Of a stretch of 51,212 bases of DNA, positions 50,399 through 51,212 are shown in pieces. The stretch lies in contig JAICTU010000003.1 in assembly GCA_025936205.1 (NCBI GenBank), positions 1 to 51,212 on the forward strand, read 5' to 3'. Numbering within the stretch: position 1 is the first letter of the stretch; each line of letters begins with the position of its first letter. The position numbers and the translations under genes are program-made. The notes under the pieces were generated by a model. The model was not told the DNA's origin and ran no database searches. It worked only from the letters and a program-made list of their open reading frames with translations. The stretch comes from Polyangiaceae bacterium. Its GTDB lineage: Bacteria > Myxococcota > Polyangia > Polyangiales > Polyangiaceae.

Positions 50399-51212
50399 AT
50401 GAGTGCGTATTCGATTCCCGGCACAGTGCTGATGGCCAATGTCTGGTGGTACGCCTTCTATGTGCTGCGGCCAGCGCAGGCGATGAAGCAGTTCGGTTGG
50501 TACCGCAGCCGTTCGGATATCGGCGTCCTGCCTGCTGCAATCCCACCGAGAAAGCGCGGCGGTGGTCGCTACTACTCGCGCAAATTCAAGAAGCCGGTGC
50601 TCCTGGAAACGGCCCCGGAGAGCTACGAACTGGTAGAAGACTTCGACGCCATTTCATCCACCTATCAGCAGGCCGTTGAACCTTTCTCGCGTCCTGTGTT
50701 CGAGGAGGTCAGCCGCACACTGCGTCCCTTGGCCCCGAAGAACAGCCGAATCCTGGATTGCAGCTGTGGACCCGGCACGGAGCTGCAGCTGCTCGCGGAG
50801 ATGTTCCCGGACGGCGAAGTCGTGGGTTCAGATCTGGCAGCGCGCATGGTGCTGACCGCGGCTGAAGCAGCTGCACGTCGCGAACTCGACAATGTCGCCT
50901 TTTTTCAGGCAGACGTCGCGCGGCTGCCCGAGCACTTCGGCGGTCGCTTCGACTTCGTTTACTGCTCGCTCGCCTTTCATCACTATCCGGACGGTGCCGG
51001 CGCAGTTCGCGAAATGTATCGCTGCCTCAGACCGGCAGGACACGCCGTCGTCGTGGACGCTGGCCCTTGGTGGATGAAGATGCTGGCATCGCCAATGTCC
51101 AAGTGGGGCGATCCGGGTTGGATCACCTTCCGCACCGGAGACGAGATCAAGCAAGTGTTCACGGCTGCTGGCTTTTCGAGCTTCTATTGGACCGAGGTCT
51201 TGCCTGGGATCG
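50399..51212 (+). CDS. Class I SAM-dependent methyltransferase (3' end off window)
   Basis: The ATG at 50399 lies 22 bases after the polyprenyl synthase stop, with GAGGAGAGG and AGGGAG upstream. The visible 271 residues have an unusual N-terminal part with a hydrophobic segment (IPGTVLMANVWWYAFYVLRP), then a Rossmann methyltransferase: motif I SRILDCSCGPGTELQLLAEM, motif II GEVVGSDLAARMV, FFQADVARLP and FDFVYCSLAFHHYPDGAGAV with REMYRCLRPAGHAVVVDAGP, as in UbiE/MenG-type enzymes. It likely methylates the isoprenoid product of the preceding genes. The frame is open to the right edge. Confidence 0.85.
   Translation, partial: MSAYSIPGTVLMANVWWYAFYVLRPAQAMKQFGWYRSRSDIGVLPAAIPPRKRGGGRYYSRKFKKPVLLETAPESYELVEDFDAISSTYQQAVEPFSRPVFEEVSRTLRPLAPKNSRILDCSCGPGTELQLLAEMFPDGEVVGSDLAARMVLTAAEAAARRELDNVAFFQADVARLPEHFGGRFDFVYCSLAFHHYPDGAGAVREMYRCLRPAGHAVVVDAGPWWMKMLASPMSKWGDPGWITFRTGDEIKQVFTAAGFSSFYWTEVLPGI

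Noticed and set aside
1..51212. CRISPR arrays, tRNA or rRNA genes
   Set aside because: No regularly spaced direct repeats, tRNA cloverleaf with T-loop consensus or rRNA core sequences were noticed on reading either strand; a dedicated scan was not possible.
49348..51212. Family 2B encapsulin system linked to the polyprenyl synthase
   Set aside because: Such loci pair a terpene enzyme with an encapsulin shell containing a cNMP-like insertion; no shell protein is present in this window, and the cNMP domain at 34126 belongs to a kinase.

Overview
The window is about 51 kb of high-GC DNA that reads like a large-genome myxobacterium (Polyangiales or Sorangium-like). The signs are several Hanks-type Ser/Thr kinases, a zinc-ribbon/class III cyclase/AAA/TPR giant regulator, MXAN-style lipoproteins with Pro/Asp-rich linkers, a DUF4423-type regulator remnant, many GTG/TTG starts coupled through 4-base overlaps, and dense intergenic gene wreckage. 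Species assignment is inference from gene style. I see no rRNA, tRNA or CRISPR array.

Layout. (1) 1-7.3 kb: a J-domain/coiled-coil protein cut by the left edge, a broken DUF4423 regulator with one part apparently inverted, a secreted peptidoglycan-binding protein, two FtsX/MacB-type ABC permeases without their ATPase, and a NodB-type polysaccharide deacetylase. (2) 7.7-13.9 kb: two inverted copies of a ~345 bp repeat, each with a small ORF (MTYFSAL type), enclose a sensory island: heme oxygenase, single-domain response regulator, a KaiC-like ATPase whose 5' end is lost at Walker A, and a Phd-type antitoxin translationally coupled to a GAF-PAS-histidine kinase that carries a one-base frameshift. 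(3) 14.4-21 kb, minus strand: a tightly overlapping RDD - SpoIIM - membrane protein - DUF4129/DUF4350 fusion - MoxR - DUF58 operon, probably a cell-envelope/membrane stress chaperone module. (4) 21.1-27.2 kb: wax-synthase-like MBOAT acyltransferase, penicillin-acylase-family hydrolase coupled to a GT1-type glycosyltransferase, a lipoprotein, then a nested pair of non-coding repeat elements. (5) 27.2-35.5 kb: two Ser/Thr kinases (one with transmembrane segment, one fused to a cyclic-nucleotide-binding domain) around an MscS channel and two tandem CPA-type antiporters with overlapping genes. (6) 35.5-38 kb: vapBC with a probable leaderless promoter/operator palindrome and a frameshifted toxin, a decayed GMC oxidoreductase, and a DUF3237-truncated globin fusion. 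(7) 37.8-51.2 kb: a metabolic region that looks like an isoprenoid/lipid biosynthesis locus: SDR, saccharopine-DH-like reductase, acetoacetate-decarboxylase-like protein, the cyclase/AAA regulator, then a same-strand run of large FAD oxidoreductase, helical/beta-sandwich protein of unknown function, polyprenyl synthase and SAM methyltransferase (cut by the right edge). A second helical/beta-sandwich protein sits at the other end of this region.

The most promising new biology is the polyprenyl synthase/FAD oxidoreductase/methyltransferase run with its two unrecognised helical plus beta-sandwich proteins, the antitoxin-histidine kinase coupling, and the DUF3237-globin fusion. All domain names come from motif reading only; no database search was run.
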